Assembly: GCA_018449595.1 (NCBI GenBank)
Contig: JAAVUU010000001.1
Span: forward strand, 930,001 to 994,000
Length of the DNA: 64,000 nucleotides
Source: Rhizobiales bacterium dw_265
GTDB taxonomy: Bacteria > Pseudomonadota > Alphaproteobacteria > Micropepsales > Micropepsaceae
Direction of reading: 5' to 3'
Part shown: in pieces, positions 35,019-43,818 of the stretch
How positions within the stretch are numbered: position 1 is the first letter of the stretch
How the letters are laid out: every line of letters starts with the position of its first letter
Made by a program: the position numbers and the translations under genes
The notes under the pieces: model-generated
What the model saw: only the letters and a program-made list of their open reading frames with translations
The model's database searches: none
What the model was told of the DNA's origin: nothing

Positions 35019-35184
35019 AAAATGCGCTAATGCGCGAGGGGCATTCCGGGAGGGGATAAACCGGAGACCCCGCGAAGACGGGAACTGGAAGCGAGCGGGG
35101 GGGCAGTGCCAACAGTTCAGGGCCGTCTTCAAGAGTTAAACTATGCAAAGATGCAACAGGTTTCAAGAAAATTCGGCCGCCTGA
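34987..35184 (-). ncRNA. Candidate leftward small RNA
   Basis: A promoter-like pair on the minus strand (ATGACA at 35216-35211, 16 bp, TATAAT at 35196-35191) faces a strong terminator about 200 bp away, with no start codon that gives a convincing ORF between. The transcript would be about 198 nt and contains an anti-Shine-Dalgarno-like CCCCTCCC (35055-35048). I do not recognise it as 6S, SRP or another known RNA. The alternative is that the terminator simply ends the amidotransferase transcript. Confidence 0.4.
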
Positions 35185-35190
35185 CAGAAT

Positions 35191-35216
35191 TATAATGACA
35201 GTGGCATTTCTGTCAT
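35191..35216 (-). promoter_or_regulatory. Promoter with embedded inverted repeat
   Basis: ATGACAG (35195-35201) and CTGTCAT (35210-35216) are a perfect inverted repeat with an 8-bp spacer. A TATAAT (35191-35196) abuts it, and the right arm doubles as a -35 (ATGACA, minus strand). A further TGACAG is at 35182-35187. This looks like a regulated promoter; the regulator is unknown. Confidence 0.55.
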
Positions 35217-35262
35217 AATCCGTAACCGGCAAATCAGCGCTTTTCCGCCCTTTTGCCCGGCA

Positions 35263-35982
35263 TCACAGCGACCGCCCGAAGCCGGCAAAGATCGCGGCAC
35301 TCAGCGGATTCTGCGACCAGCGCCATTCCGGGTGCCATTGCACCCCCAGCAGGAAGCCCTTGGCCCGCGGCAGGGACACCGCCTCGATCTGGCCGTCGGG
35401 CGCCACGGCGTCCGCCGCCAGCGCGGGAGCCAGCCGGTCAATGCCCTGATGGTGCAGGGAATTGACCATCGCTTCGGTCCTGCCGGACAATTGCCCCAGC
35501 AGGCCCTGCGGCGCGATGGCGATGGCATGGGCCGGCGCATATTCGACCTCGGGCGAGGCATTGCGGGGTTCGCGATGATCCAGGCGTCCGGGAATTTCAT
35601 GCACCGCCTGATGCAGGCTGCCGCCCAGCGCGACATTGAGTTCCTGAAAGCCGCGGCAGATCGCCAGCACCGGCTTGCCCGCCGCGATGGCGGCGCGCAG
35701 CAGCGGCAGGGTGGTGGCGTCGCGTGCCTCATCCAGCGCGCTTCCCGGATGAAGCTGTGCGCCATACTGCGACGGCGCGACATTGGAAACCGCGCCGGTG
35801 AACAGCAGCCCGTCAAACGCCGCCAGGATATCGGCCACGGCCAGGGGCGCGTCGGCAGAGGGGATCAGCAGCGGCAGCGCGCCCGCGCCGCCCTGAATCG
35901 CCACGACATATTCGTCATGGACGTCATGCACCGGCATGCCGTCCCGCATGGCGCGGTCGCAGACGATGCCGACGCGTTTCAC
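35263..35982 (-). CDS. Class I glutamine amidotransferase (gamma-Glu-GABA hydrolase-like)
   Basis: A 239-residue amidotransferase of the PuuD-like peptidase C26 family, which hydrolyses gamma-glutamyl bonds. The nucleophile Cys is in LAICRGFQELNVALGGSLHQ and the His in GVQWHPEW; the closing Glu of the triad follows (PEWRW). Start is GTG 35982 (VKRVGIVCDRAMRDG), overlapping the lolA stop as GTGA. Coupling to lolA looks like simple operon packing. The substrate could be gamma-glutamyl-GABA or another gamma-glutamyl compound; no puu genes are near. Confidence 0.88.
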   Translation of the reverse strand: MKRVGIVCDRAMRDGMPVHDVHDEYVVAIQGGAGALPLLIPSADAPLAVADILAAFDGLLFTGAVSNVAPSQYGAQLHPGSALDEARDATTLPLLRAAIAAGKPVLAICRGFQELNVALGGSLHQAVHEIPGRLDHREPRNASPEVEYAPAHAIAIAPQGLLGQLSGRTEAMVNSLHHQGIDRLAPALAADAVAPDGQIEAVSLPRAKGFLLGVQWHPEWRWSQNPLSAAIFAGFGRSL

Positions 35983-36626
35983 GGCTTGCTGCGCGCCACG
36001 GAGGGCGATTTGGTCAGCGGCGTGAACAGCGCCGGGTCCAGCGCCACCCCGGTCTGCAAATTCTGAAGCGCCACCGTGGTGTTGCCGCCCTGGTTGTCGC
36101 GCACCGTCCATTGCCGCAACTCCAGCGCGGGTGTGGAAAACACCAAGGTGATGTTGGAATTGTTGCGGTTGGTGCTGCTGCGCGCCTGCACGATGATGGC
36201 GCCGTTCTGCTCGCGCACCCCCAGCACCGCCTTGTTGTGCGCCAGGTCCACCTGCTCGTTCAGCAGCAGGCCCAGCGGCGTATCGGACAGGTCGTATTTG
36301 TCCAATGTGTTGAGGCGCGAATTCTTCACATAAAAGGCGCCGCCGGTCGCCACCATCGTCAGCGGGCTGGGCGGGCGGTATTCGAAACGGATATGGCCGG
36401 GCTTTTCGATCGCGACTTCGCCCTGGTCGATGCCGCCTTCGGGCCCGATCTGCACAAAGCCGGCCTTCAGGGTGTGGATACCGTTGAGGTAGGCGCTGAT
36501 GCGATTGAGATCGGCGATCTCGGCATCGCTGTAGGACTGGTACAGCCGCTGCGGCGCCTGCTGGCCAGCGCCGGTCAGGCAGACGGTGGCGGCAATGGCG
36601 GCAAGCGCAAGGCGGAAACGGCGCAT
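35979..36626 (-). CDS. lolA: Outer-membrane lipoprotein carrier protein LolA
   Basis: A 215-residue periplasmic chaperone that carries lipoproteins from LolCDE to the outer membrane. Signal peptide: residues 1-20 (FRLALAAIAATVCLTGAG). The mature part has LNGIHTLKAGFVQIGPEGG, the hallmark IRFEYRPPSPLTMVATGGAFYV (seen as GHIRFEY and PLTMVATGG) and the strand pattern of the LolA half-barrel. Start ATG 36626 is preferred; an ATG seven codons earlier is possible. It is 96 bp from the divergent gpsA. Confidence 0.9.
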   Translation of the reverse strand: MRRFRLALAAIAATVCLTGAGQQAPQRLYQSYSDAEIADLNRISAYLNGIHTLKAGFVQIGPEGGIDQGEVAIEKPGHIRFEYRPPSPLTMVATGGAFYVKNSRLNTLDKYDLSDTPLGLLLNEQVDLAHNKAVLGVREQNGAIIVQARSSTNRNNSNITLVFSTPALELRQWTVRDNQGGNTTVALQNLQTGVALDPALFTPLTKSPSVARSKP

Positions 36627-36722
36627 CAGGAATACTCGCGGAGCCATGGGGCGAAATTCGGGCGATTTGCCGCCAACAGGCGCGCAAGATAGATTTCGCG
36701 CCGCAATAAGCAACCCGCGATC

Positions 36723-37718
36723 ATGACACCCGCGATTACGGCCCAGGAGCCCTTCCCCCATATCGCAGTCCTGGGCGCGGGCGCCTGGGGCACGGCGCTG
36801 GCCCTGGCCGCCCTGCAGGCCGGACGCCGCACCAGCCTGTGGGTGCGCGAGGCCGATGTGCTGGCGGCGCTGCGGGCGGCCGCGGAGAATCCTTTCCTGC
36901 CGGGCGTGGCGATGCCCAAGACGCTCGACGTCACCGGCGACCTGGCCGAGGCGGCGAAGGCCGATGCCCTGCTGCTGGTGGTGCCGGCGCAGGTGCTGCA
37001 CGGTTTTGCGCAATCCCTGAAGCCGCATCTGAAGCCGGGCACGCCGCTGGTGATCTGCGCCAAGGGCATCGAACAGGGCAGCGGCAGGCTGGTCACCGAA
37101 GTGCTGGAGGAGGCCCTGCCCGGCGCACCGCAGGCCATCCTGTCGGGCCCCAGCTTCGCGCGCGATGTGGCGCGCGGCCTGCCGACGGCGGTGACCATCG
37201 CCGCCAAAAACGACCTGGCGGCGCGGCTGCAGGCGTCGCTGGGCTCGGCCAGCTTCCGCCCCTATGCCAGCGACGACATGACCGGCGTGGCGCTGGGCGG
37301 CGCGGCCAAGAATGTCTATGCCATCGCCTGCGGCGTGGTCGAAGGCATGGGGCTGGGCGAGAACGCCCGCGCCGCCTTGCTGGCGCGCAGCTTCGCCGAA
37401 CTGGCACGGCTGGGCGAGGCGCTGGGGGCGCAGCGCGAAACCCTGATGGGGCTGTCCGGCCTGGGCGACCTGGTGCTGACCGCCACCAGCAAGTCGTCGC
37501 GCAATTTCTCGTTCGGGGTGGCGCTGGGCGAAGGCAAGCCGCCCGGCGGCGCGCTGGCGGAAGGCGTGGCGACCGCGCCGGCGCTGGTGGCCCGCGCCAA
37601 GGCCGCCGGGGTGGAGATGCCCATTGCCGAAGCCATGGCCGATCTGCTCAGCGGCGCGCTGCCGCTGGGCGAAGCGGTGATGCGGCTGATGCGCCGCCCG
37701 CTGAAGGCGGAGGTTTAG
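36723..37718 (+). CDS. gpsA: Glycerol-3-phosphate dehydrogenase (NAD(P)+)
   Basis: A 331-residue enzyme that reduces dihydroxyacetone phosphate to sn-glycerol 3-phosphate for phospholipid synthesis. The N-terminal Rossmann motif is VLGAGAWGTALA. Further marks are VICAKGIEQGSGRLVTEVL, ILSGPSFARDVARGLPTAV, the catalytic Lys region ALGGAAKNVYAIACGVVEG, and GLSGLGDLVLTATSKSSRN. Length is typical. The EVE-domain gene follows within eight bases, so they share a transcript. Confidence 0.97.
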   Translation: MTPAITAQEPFPHIAVLGAGAWGTALALAALQAGRRTSLWVREADVLAALRAAAENPFLPGVAMPKTLDVTGDLAEAAKADALLLVVPAQVLHGFAQSLKPHLKPGTPLVICAKGIEQGSGRLVTEVLEEALPGAPQAILSGPSFARDVARGLPTAVTIAAKNDLAARLQASLGSASFRPYASDDMTGVALGGAAKNVYAIACGVVEGMGLGENARAALLARSFAELARLGEALGAQRETLMGLSGLGDLVLTATSKSSRNFSFGVALGEGKPPGGALAEGVATAPALVARAKAAGVEMPIAEAMADLLSGALPLGEAVMRLMRRPLKAEV

Positions 37719-37726
37719 GGGGAGCG

Positions 37727-38143
37727 ATGAAATACTGGCTGTTCAAGAGCGAGCCCGATGCCTGGTCCTGGGACCAGCAGAAGAAGAAAGGCGCCAAGGG
37801 CGAACCCTGGAGCGGGGTGCGCAACCACACCGCCAAGCTGAACATGAAGGCGATGCAGAAGGGCGACCTGGGCTTCTTCTATCACTCCAACCAGCAGAAG
37901 GCGGTGGTGGGCATCGTCGAGGTGATCGAGGAATTCCAGCCCGATCCCACCGACGAAAAAGGCCAGTTCGGGCTGGTGGTGGTGAAGGCGGTGAAGGATA
38001 TGCCCAGACCCGTCACGCTGGCGGACGCCAAGGCCAATCCGAAACTGGCGGAGATGTCGCTGGTGACCAGCTTCCGCCTGTCGGTGCAGCCGGTGACAGC
38101 AGCGGAGTGGAAAGAAGTCTGCCGGATGGGCGGCCTGAAATGA
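37727..38143 (+). CDS. EVE domain-containing protein
   Basis: A 138-residue single-domain EVE protein (PUA-like fold, related to THYN1). It begins MKYWLFKSEPDAWSWDQQ with the WSGVRNHTAKLNMKAMQKGD block and FFYHSNQQKAVVGIVEV, all standard. EVE domains bind modified bases in DNA or RNA. Start ATG 37727 follows a GGGGGAG ribosome-binding site. Coupled to gpsA; no modification or restriction gene is adjacent, so its ligand is unknown. Confidence 0.93.
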   Translation: MKYWLFKSEPDAWSWDQQKKKGAKGEPWSGVRNHTAKLNMKAMQKGDLGFFYHSNQQKAVVGIVEVIEEFQPDPTDEKGQFGLVVVKAVKDMPRPVTLADAKANPKLAEMSLVTSFRLSVQPVTAAEWKEVCRMGGLK

Positions 38144-38190
38144 TTAGGGCCTGCGGTACGCCCGCGATGCGGGCGCGACGCCGTGGGCCT

Positions 38191-38673
38191 TCACAGATAC
38201 CTCCGCAGCGTCATGGTGTAGGGCGCATAGCCCGCGCCTTCATAGGCGCGGATGGCGCGGGCGTTCTGGGCCAGCACATTGATGGTCAGCAGCGCATGGC
38301 CGCGCCCGCGCGACCAGGCTTCCACACCCTCGATCAGCGCCCTGCCATGGCCAAGTCCACGCGCCTGGGGATGGACATAGATTTCCGCCAGGAAGCCATG
38401 GCGGCGTTCCGGCGCGGCGACGAACAGTTCGCCATGCTCCTCATAGGCGAAGGCCCAGCCCACGGCCGCGCCATCCTGCTCGGCGATCAGGAAGATGCCG
38501 TGCCTCTGGGCGCAGCGATGCTGGGCGTCGCGCCAGTGATCGGCGGGAAAATCGGGATCGCGGCGGCGGTTGGGCTCGAAGGCGGCTTCATAGTCCTGCA
38601 AGCCCGAGATGAAGCCCAGGATCGCGGGCTCGTCCCGCGGCAGGCGAACTTCTCTTATGGCCGCATTTCCCAC
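38191..38673 (-). CDS. GNAT family N-acetyltransferase
   Basis: A 160-residue acetyltransferase. The acetyl-CoA loop is ARGLGHGRALIEGVE (Q/RxxGxG/A) around residue 110, preceded by LAEIYVHPQ and followed by LTINVLAQNARAIRAYEGAGY, typical of small-molecule or peptide acetyltransferases. The substrate is unknown. It lies 14 bases after the stop side of pntB's strand partner region and is convergent with the EVE gene; a CGCCCGC-GAT-GCGGGCG hairpin (38159-38175) lies between those two. Confidence 0.9.
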   Translation of the reverse strand: MGNAAIREVRLPRDEPAILGFISGLQDYEAAFEPNRRRDPDFPADHWRDAQHRCAQRHGIFLIAEQDGAAVGWAFAYEEHGELFVAAPERRHGFLAEIYVHPQARGLGHGRALIEGVEAWSRGRGHALLTINVLAQNARAIRAYEGAGYAPYTMTLRRYL

Positions 38674-38687
38674 GAAATGCTCCAGCC

Positions 38688-40085
38688 CTAGTGGTCGAGC
38701 GCCTTGACGATTTCTTCCGTCATCTTCTTGGCGTCGCCGAACAGCATCATGGTGTTGTCGTTGAAGAACAGCTCGTTCTCCACGCCGGCATAGCCCGCGC
38801 CCATGCCCCGCTTGATGAACAGCACGGTCTTGGCCTTTTCCACGTCCAGGATGGGCATGCCGTAGATGGGCGATTTGGGATCGGTCTTGGCGCTGGGGTT
38901 GGTGACGTCGTTGGCGCCGATGACATAAACCACGTCGGTCTGGGCGAACTGGCTGTTGATGTCCTCCAGTTCGAATACCTCGTCATAGGGCACATTGGCT
39001 TCCGCCAGCAGCACGTTCATATGGCCGGGCATGCGGCCCGCCACCGGATGGATGGCGTAGGAGACCTTGACGCCTTCCTTCTTCAGCTTGTCGGCCATCT
39101 CGCGCAGCGCGTGCTGGGCCTGCGCCACCGCCATGCCATAGCCCGGCACGATGATGACGCTGGCGGCGTTCTTCATGATGAAGGCGGCGTCGTCGGCCGA
39201 GCCCTGCTTGACCGGGCGCGTCTCTTTCGCGCCTGCCGCCGCCGCGGGCCCGCCGCCGAAGCCGCCGGCGATGACGCTGATGAAGCTGCGGTTCATCGCC
39301 TTGCACATGATGTAGGACAGGATCGCGCCGCTGGAACCCACCAGCGCGCCGGTGATGATCAGGGCGGTGTTTTCCAGGGTGAAGCCGATGCCCGCCGCCG
39401 CCCAGCCGGAATAGGAGTTCAGCATCGAGACCACCACCGGCATGTCGGCGCCGCCGATGGGGATGATCAGGGTGATGCCGAAGACGAAGGCGACGGCGGT
39501 GATCGCCCAGAAGGTCCAGATTTCCTGGTCGATGGTGAAATAGACGATCAGGCCCACGATCACCACGAACAGCGCCAGGTTCAGCAGGTGGCGGGCGGGC
39601 AGCAGGATCGGCGCGCCCTTCATGTTGCCGTTCAGCTTGGCGAAGGCGATCAGCGAACCGGCAAAGGTGATGATACCGATGGCGACGCCCAGGCTCATTT
39701 CCACCAGGCTCTGGGTGCGGATGGCGCCGGCCGTGCCGATGCCGAAGGCTTCCGGCGAATAGAGCGCCGCCGCCGCCGTCAGCACCGCCGCCAGGCCGAC
39801 CAGCGAGTGGAAGGCCGCGACCAGTTGCGGCATTTGGGTCATGGCGATCTTCCTGGCCATGATGGCGCCGATGCCGCCACCCACCGCGATGCCAAGCACG
39901 ATAAGTCCGATGGTGACGCCGTCGGCGACGCCGGCCACCCACAAGGTGGTGGCGATGGCCAGCGCCATGCCGATCATGCCGTTGCGGTTGCCCGCCTGGC
40001 TGGTGGCGGGGGACGACAGGCCCTTGAGCGCCAGGATGAAGAGGACGCCGGAGACGAGATAGAGAAGGGCTGCGATGTCCGCCAT
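38688..40085 (-). CDS. pntB: NAD(P) transhydrogenase subunit beta
   Basis: A 465-residue subunit of the proton-translocating transhydrogenase, which makes NADPH from NADH using the proton gradient. The first ~250 residues are membrane helices (domain II). The C-terminal ~190 residues are the NADP-binding domain III, with IVPGYGMAVAQAQHALREM, VSYAIHPVAGRMPGHMNVLL, DVVYVIGANDVTNP and FIKRGMGAGYAGVENELF. Last gene of the pntAA-pntAB-pntB run; a 37-bp spacer holding a hairpin element precedes it. Confidence 0.98.
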   Translation of the reverse strand: MADIAALLYLVSGVLFILALKGLSSPATSQAGNRNGMIGMALAIATTLWVAGVADGVTIGLIVLGIAVGGGIGAIMARKIAMTQMPQLVAAFHSLVGLAAVLTAAAALYSPEAFGIGTAGAIRTQSLVEMSLGVAIGIITFAGSLIAFAKLNGNMKGAPILLPARHLLNLALFVVIVGLIVYFTIDQEIWTFWAITAVAFVFGITLIIPIGGADMPVVVSMLNSYSGWAAAGIGFTLENTALIITGALVGSSGAILSYIMCKAMNRSFISVIAGGFGGGPAAAAGAKETRPVKQGSADDAAFIMKNAASVIIVPGYGMAVAQAQHALREMADKLKKEGVKVSYAIHPVAGRMPGHMNVLLAEANVPYDEVFELEDINSQFAQTDVVYVIGANDVTNPSAKTDPKSPIYGMPILDVEKAKTVLFIKRGMGAGYAGVENELFFNDNTMMLFGDAKKMTEEIVKALDH

Positions 40086-40090
40086 TATTT

Positions 40091-40120
40091 ATGTCCTATC
40101 GCTTCGCTACATGAGGACAT
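40091..40120. repeat. Hairpin element copy A, between pntAB and pntB
   Basis: ATGTCCT (40091-40097) and AGGACAT (40114-40120) enclose ATCGCTTCGCTACATG, which itself can fold (TATCG/CGCTA). It fills the whole pntAB-pntB spacer and ends five bases before the pntB start. The same element is at 46842-46869 before pyk, in the other orientation relative to its gene. Confidence 0.75.
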
Positions 40121-40122
40121 GG

Positions 40123-40428
40123 CTATTTCGCCTTCTTCTTGTACATCGCCAGCATGCGGGCGGTGACCAGGAAGCCGCCGAAGATGTTCACGCTGGCCAT
40201 GGCCAAAGCGAAGACGCCGAGTATCTTGGAAATCCAGGAGGCGTCGGAGATCACCGGCACCGCCACCGCCACCAGCGCGCCCACCACGATCACCGAGGAG
40301 ATCGCATTGGTCACCGCCATCAGCGGGGTGTGAAGCGCGGGCGTCACGCCCCACACCACGAAATAACCGACAAAGATCGCCAGCACGAAGATGGACAGGC
40401 GGAAGACGAAGGGATCGATCATTTCCAT
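40123..40428 (-). CDS. pntAB: NAD(P) transhydrogenase subunit alpha 2 (membrane part)
   Basis: A 101-residue membrane subunit corresponding to the C-terminal helices of E. coli PntA; in alphaproteobacteria it is a separate gene. Three hydrophobic segments: LSIFVLAIFVGYFVVWGV, NAISSVIVVGALVAVAV and ILGVFALAMASVNIFGGFLV. The last contains the NIFGGFLVTARML signature. Four bases separate it from pntAA. Confidence 0.96.
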   Translation of the reverse strand: MEMIDPFVFRLSIFVLAIFVGYFVVWGVTPALHTPLMAVTNAISSVIVVGALVAVAVPVISDASWISKILGVFALAMASVNIFGGFLVTARMLAMYKKKAK

Positions 40429-40432
40429 GGCG

Positions 40433-41554
<1,122 letters not shown>

Positions 41555-41581
41555 GGGGCGCCTTTATCCCTTTTGGGGGGC

Positions 41582-41731
41582 TTAGCCGTGGGTGCGGAAA
41601 ATCGCCAGAAAGATCATGATGAGAATGACGAAACCGAAGGTCCATTTGGACCCGGTCAGAAAGCCCTCATAGACCTTCTTGTGCGCGCTGATGTCCATGG
41701 ATCCCGGCTGATAGTCGGATTCGTGCGCCAT
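41582..41731 (-). CDS. aa3-type cytochrome c oxidase subunit IV
   Basis: A 49-residue small protein of the bacterial aa3 oxidase subunit IV family, a single-helix accessory subunit of the terminal oxidase. MAHESDYQPGSMDIS and AHKKVYEGF are the family N-terminus; KWTFGFVILIMIFLAIF is the transmembrane helix. I start at ATG 41731; the frame is open further upstream but without family match. It is encoded away from the main oxidase genes, as is common, just upstream of the transhydrogenase operon. Confidence 0.92.
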   Translation of the reverse strand: MAHESDYQPGSMDISAHKKVYEGFLTGSKWTFGFVILIMIFLAIFRTHG

Positions 41732-42230
41732 AAAGCCCCTTACCCTTGTGCGATTGCACAGGACTATAGCAAACCGCCCCGGTGCGGCAATCGGGAAATG
41801 GCCCCGAATCGCCCCAGTCATGGCGGGGGGATTCGGGGCCGGATCGCCGGATGAGCGCCGCAAAAGGATACCTGCGGGACCGCCCAGGCAGGGCCGGATC
41901 GTGCGGCGGCGCGATTGATCCGTCTACAGAATAGTTTCCGGAACGCGGGCGGCGGCGAATCGAATCGCCGCGCGCCGAAACGCCATCGCGCGGGCCGGCC
42001 GCCGCCGGGGCTTGAGCCGTATACGGAACATGCCCGGCGCGCGCCGCATGATTTATTATTTCTTAAGAGCGCCGCGACTGTCCCGAAGCAGGACGTATGT
42101 GTGCCGAAGCGATACAGAACGCCGCGCGGCGCGGCAACGAAGGATTGTGCCGGACTAAGACAGAATTTAAACACGGTGTTTACCCGCCTCCGGGCAAAAT
42201 GGCGTCTCAATATGAGAGGCAGTTCCCAGC
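41732..42230. other. Intergenic region between oxidase subunit IV and the response regulator
   Basis: A 499-bp divergent spacer. I support no ORF in it. Features: a locally AT-rich patch with ATTTATTATTTCTTAAG at 42051-42067, which could hold a promoter for the regulator; a GGCGCGCGCC palindrome at 42036-42045; and the perfect palindrome TAAACAC-G-GTGTTTA at 42168-42182. Elsewhere it is very GC-rich without clear structure. Confidence 0.5.
42168..42182. promoter_or_regulatory. Perfect 15-bp palindrome upstream of the NtrC-type regulator
   Basis: TAAACAC-G-GTGTTTA, 48 bp before the start codon at 42231. Symmetry and position suggest a dimeric repressor or activator site, possibly autoregulatory. 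No matching consensus is known to me. Confidence 0.5.
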
Positions 42231-43760
42231 ATGGCGCAGACCATTCTTGTTGTGGATGACGATCCGGTGCAGCGCCGCCTGCTGGAAACCGCCATCACCC
42301 GCAGCGGCATGCATGTCGTGACCGCGCCGGGCGGGCAGCCCGCGCTGGAACTGATCAACGGCGTGCGCGGCGAGCAGATCGCCCTGGTGCTGCTGGACCT
42401 GGTGATGCCCGACATGGGCGGCCTTGAGGTTCTGGCCAAGCTGCGCCCCATCAATCCCGACCTGCCCGTCATCGTGCTGACCGCCAAGGGCGGCATCGAT
42501 TCCGCCGTGGAAGCCATGCGCGCGGGCGCCAACGATTTCCTGGTCAAGCCGGCCTCGCCGGAACGCATCGCGGTTTCCATCCGCAACCAGCTCAAGATCG
42601 GCACCCTGTCCGGCGAAGTGAAGCAGCTCAAGAAGAAGCAGGACAACCGGCTGACCTTCGACGACCTGGTCGCCACCTCGCCCGAGATGAAGCAGGTGTT
42701 CCGCCTGGGCGCGCGCGCCGCGCAGTCCGACATTCCGGTGCTGATCGAAGGCGAATCCGGCGCCGGCAAGGAGTTGATCGCCCGCGCGATTCAAGGCACC
42801 TCGGCGCGCGCCGGCAGGCCCTTCGTCACCGTCAATTGCGGCGCCATCCCGGAGAACCTGATCGAATCCATCCTGTTCGGCCATGAAAAGGGCAGCTTCA
42901 CCGGCGCCAGCGACAAGCATCTGGGCAAATTCCAGGAAGCCGATGGCGGCACCCTGTTCCTGGACGAGATCGGCGAGTTGCGCCTGGACATGCAGGTCAA
43001 GCTGTTGCGCGCCCTGCAGGAAGGCGAAGTCGATCCGGTCGGTTCCAAGCGCCCGGTCAAGGTGGATGTGCGCATCATCGCCGCCACCAACCGCGACCTG
43101 GGCAACATGGCCCGCGACGGCGGCTTCCGCGAAGACCTGTATTACCGCCTGAACGTGTTTCCCGTGACGGTGCCGGCGCTGCGCGACCGCGGCGGCGACA
43201 TCGCCCCGCTGGCGCGTTTCTTCATCGAGCGTTTCGCGGCGGAAGAAAATAAGCCGGTCTCGGGCCTGACGCCCCAGGCATCGAGCCTGCTGGAAAAATT
43301 CAACTGGCCGGGCAATGTCCGCCAGTTGGAAAACACCATCTTCCGCGCCGTGGTGCTGTGCGACGGGGCCTTGCTGGACGTGTGCGATTTCCCGCAGATC
43401 GCCGCCGCCATGGGCGTGGACGCGCTGGTGCGCCAGACATATGCCGCGGGTGCCCCCGCCGCCGGTTCGGCGCATGCCCCGGCCTTGCCCACGGCCAGCG
43501 CCTTCGCACTGAGCGCCACGGACTCCGGCGGCCATATCCGCAAGTTCGAGGAGATGGAATCGGAGATCATCCGCATGGCCATCGCCCGCTATGACGGCCA
43601 TATGTCGGAAGTCGCCCGCCGCCTGGGCATCGGCCGCTCGACGCTGTACCGCAAGCTCAAGGAATTCGGCCTGGAGCCGGAACTGCAGAACGAGCCCATG
43701 GCCAAGGTCGCCGAAGACGACGGCACGCCGATCGAACGCGGCATCCGCGAGGCGGGCTGA
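42231..43760 (+). CDS. Sigma-54-dependent-type response regulator (NtrC family)
   Basis: A 509-residue three-domain regulator. The receiver domain (1-120) has DDD near residue 10, the phospho-acceptor Asp56 in LLDLVMPD and Lys in FLVKPAS. The AAA+ domain (about 150-390) has Walker A GESGAGKE (about 174-181), Walker B TLFLDEIGEL and FREDLYYRLNVF. The Fis-type HTH is at about 445-485 (HMSEVARRLGIGRSTLYRKL). The sigma-54 contact loop reads GSFTGA (residues 221-226) instead of GAFTGA, a one-residue change that may alter sigma-54 contact. No histidine kinase gene is adjacent, so its input is unknown. A terminator follows. Confidence 0.95.
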   Translation: MAQTILVVDDDPVQRRLLETAITRSGMHVVTAPGGQPALELINGVRGEQIALVLLDLVMPDMGGLEVLAKLRPINPDLPVIVLTAKGGIDSAVEAMRAGANDFLVKPASPERIAVSIRNQLKIGTLSGEVKQLKKKQDNRLTFDDLVATSPEMKQVFRLGARAAQSDIPVLIEGESGAGKELIARAIQGTSARAGRPFVTVNCGAIPENLIESILFGHEKGSFTGASDKHLGKFQEADGGTLFLDEIGELRLDMQVKLLRALQEGEVDPVGSKRPVKVDVRIIAATNRDLGNMARDGGFREDLYYRLNVFPVTVPALRDRGGDIAPLARFFIERFAAEENKPVSGLTPQASSLLEKFNWPGNVRQLENTIFRAVVLCDGALLDVCDFPQIAAAMGVDALVRQTYAAGAPAAGSAHAPALPTASAFALSATDSGGHIRKFEEMESEIIRMAIARYDGHMSEVARRLGIGRSTLYRKLKEFGLEPELQNEPMAKVAEDDGTPIERGIREAG

Positions 43761-43784
43761 ACCGATCTCTCTGCCTGGAATCTG

Positions 43785-43817
43785 GCCCCTGTCGCGAGAC
43801 AGGGGCTTTTTCTTTTT
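43785..43817 (+). terminator. Terminator after the response regulator
   Basis: GCCCCTGTC (43785-43793) and GACAGGGGC (43798-43806) with a GCGA tetraloop, then TTTTTCTTTTT. Strong intrinsic terminator for rightward transcription; the convergent fucosidase gene ends just after it. Confidence 0.92.
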
Positions 43818-43818
43818 G

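Noticed and set aside
34978..35232. 84-residue minus-strand open frame over the candidate small RNA
   Set aside because: It runs straight through the terminator and into the alkB end, starts upstream of the predicted promoter and matches no family I know.
35263..36687. Long minus-strand frame fusing the amidotransferase with sequence opposite lolA
   Set aside because: The upstream part is a wrong-frame reading of lolA; GTG 35982 overlapping the lolA stop gives the family N-terminus.
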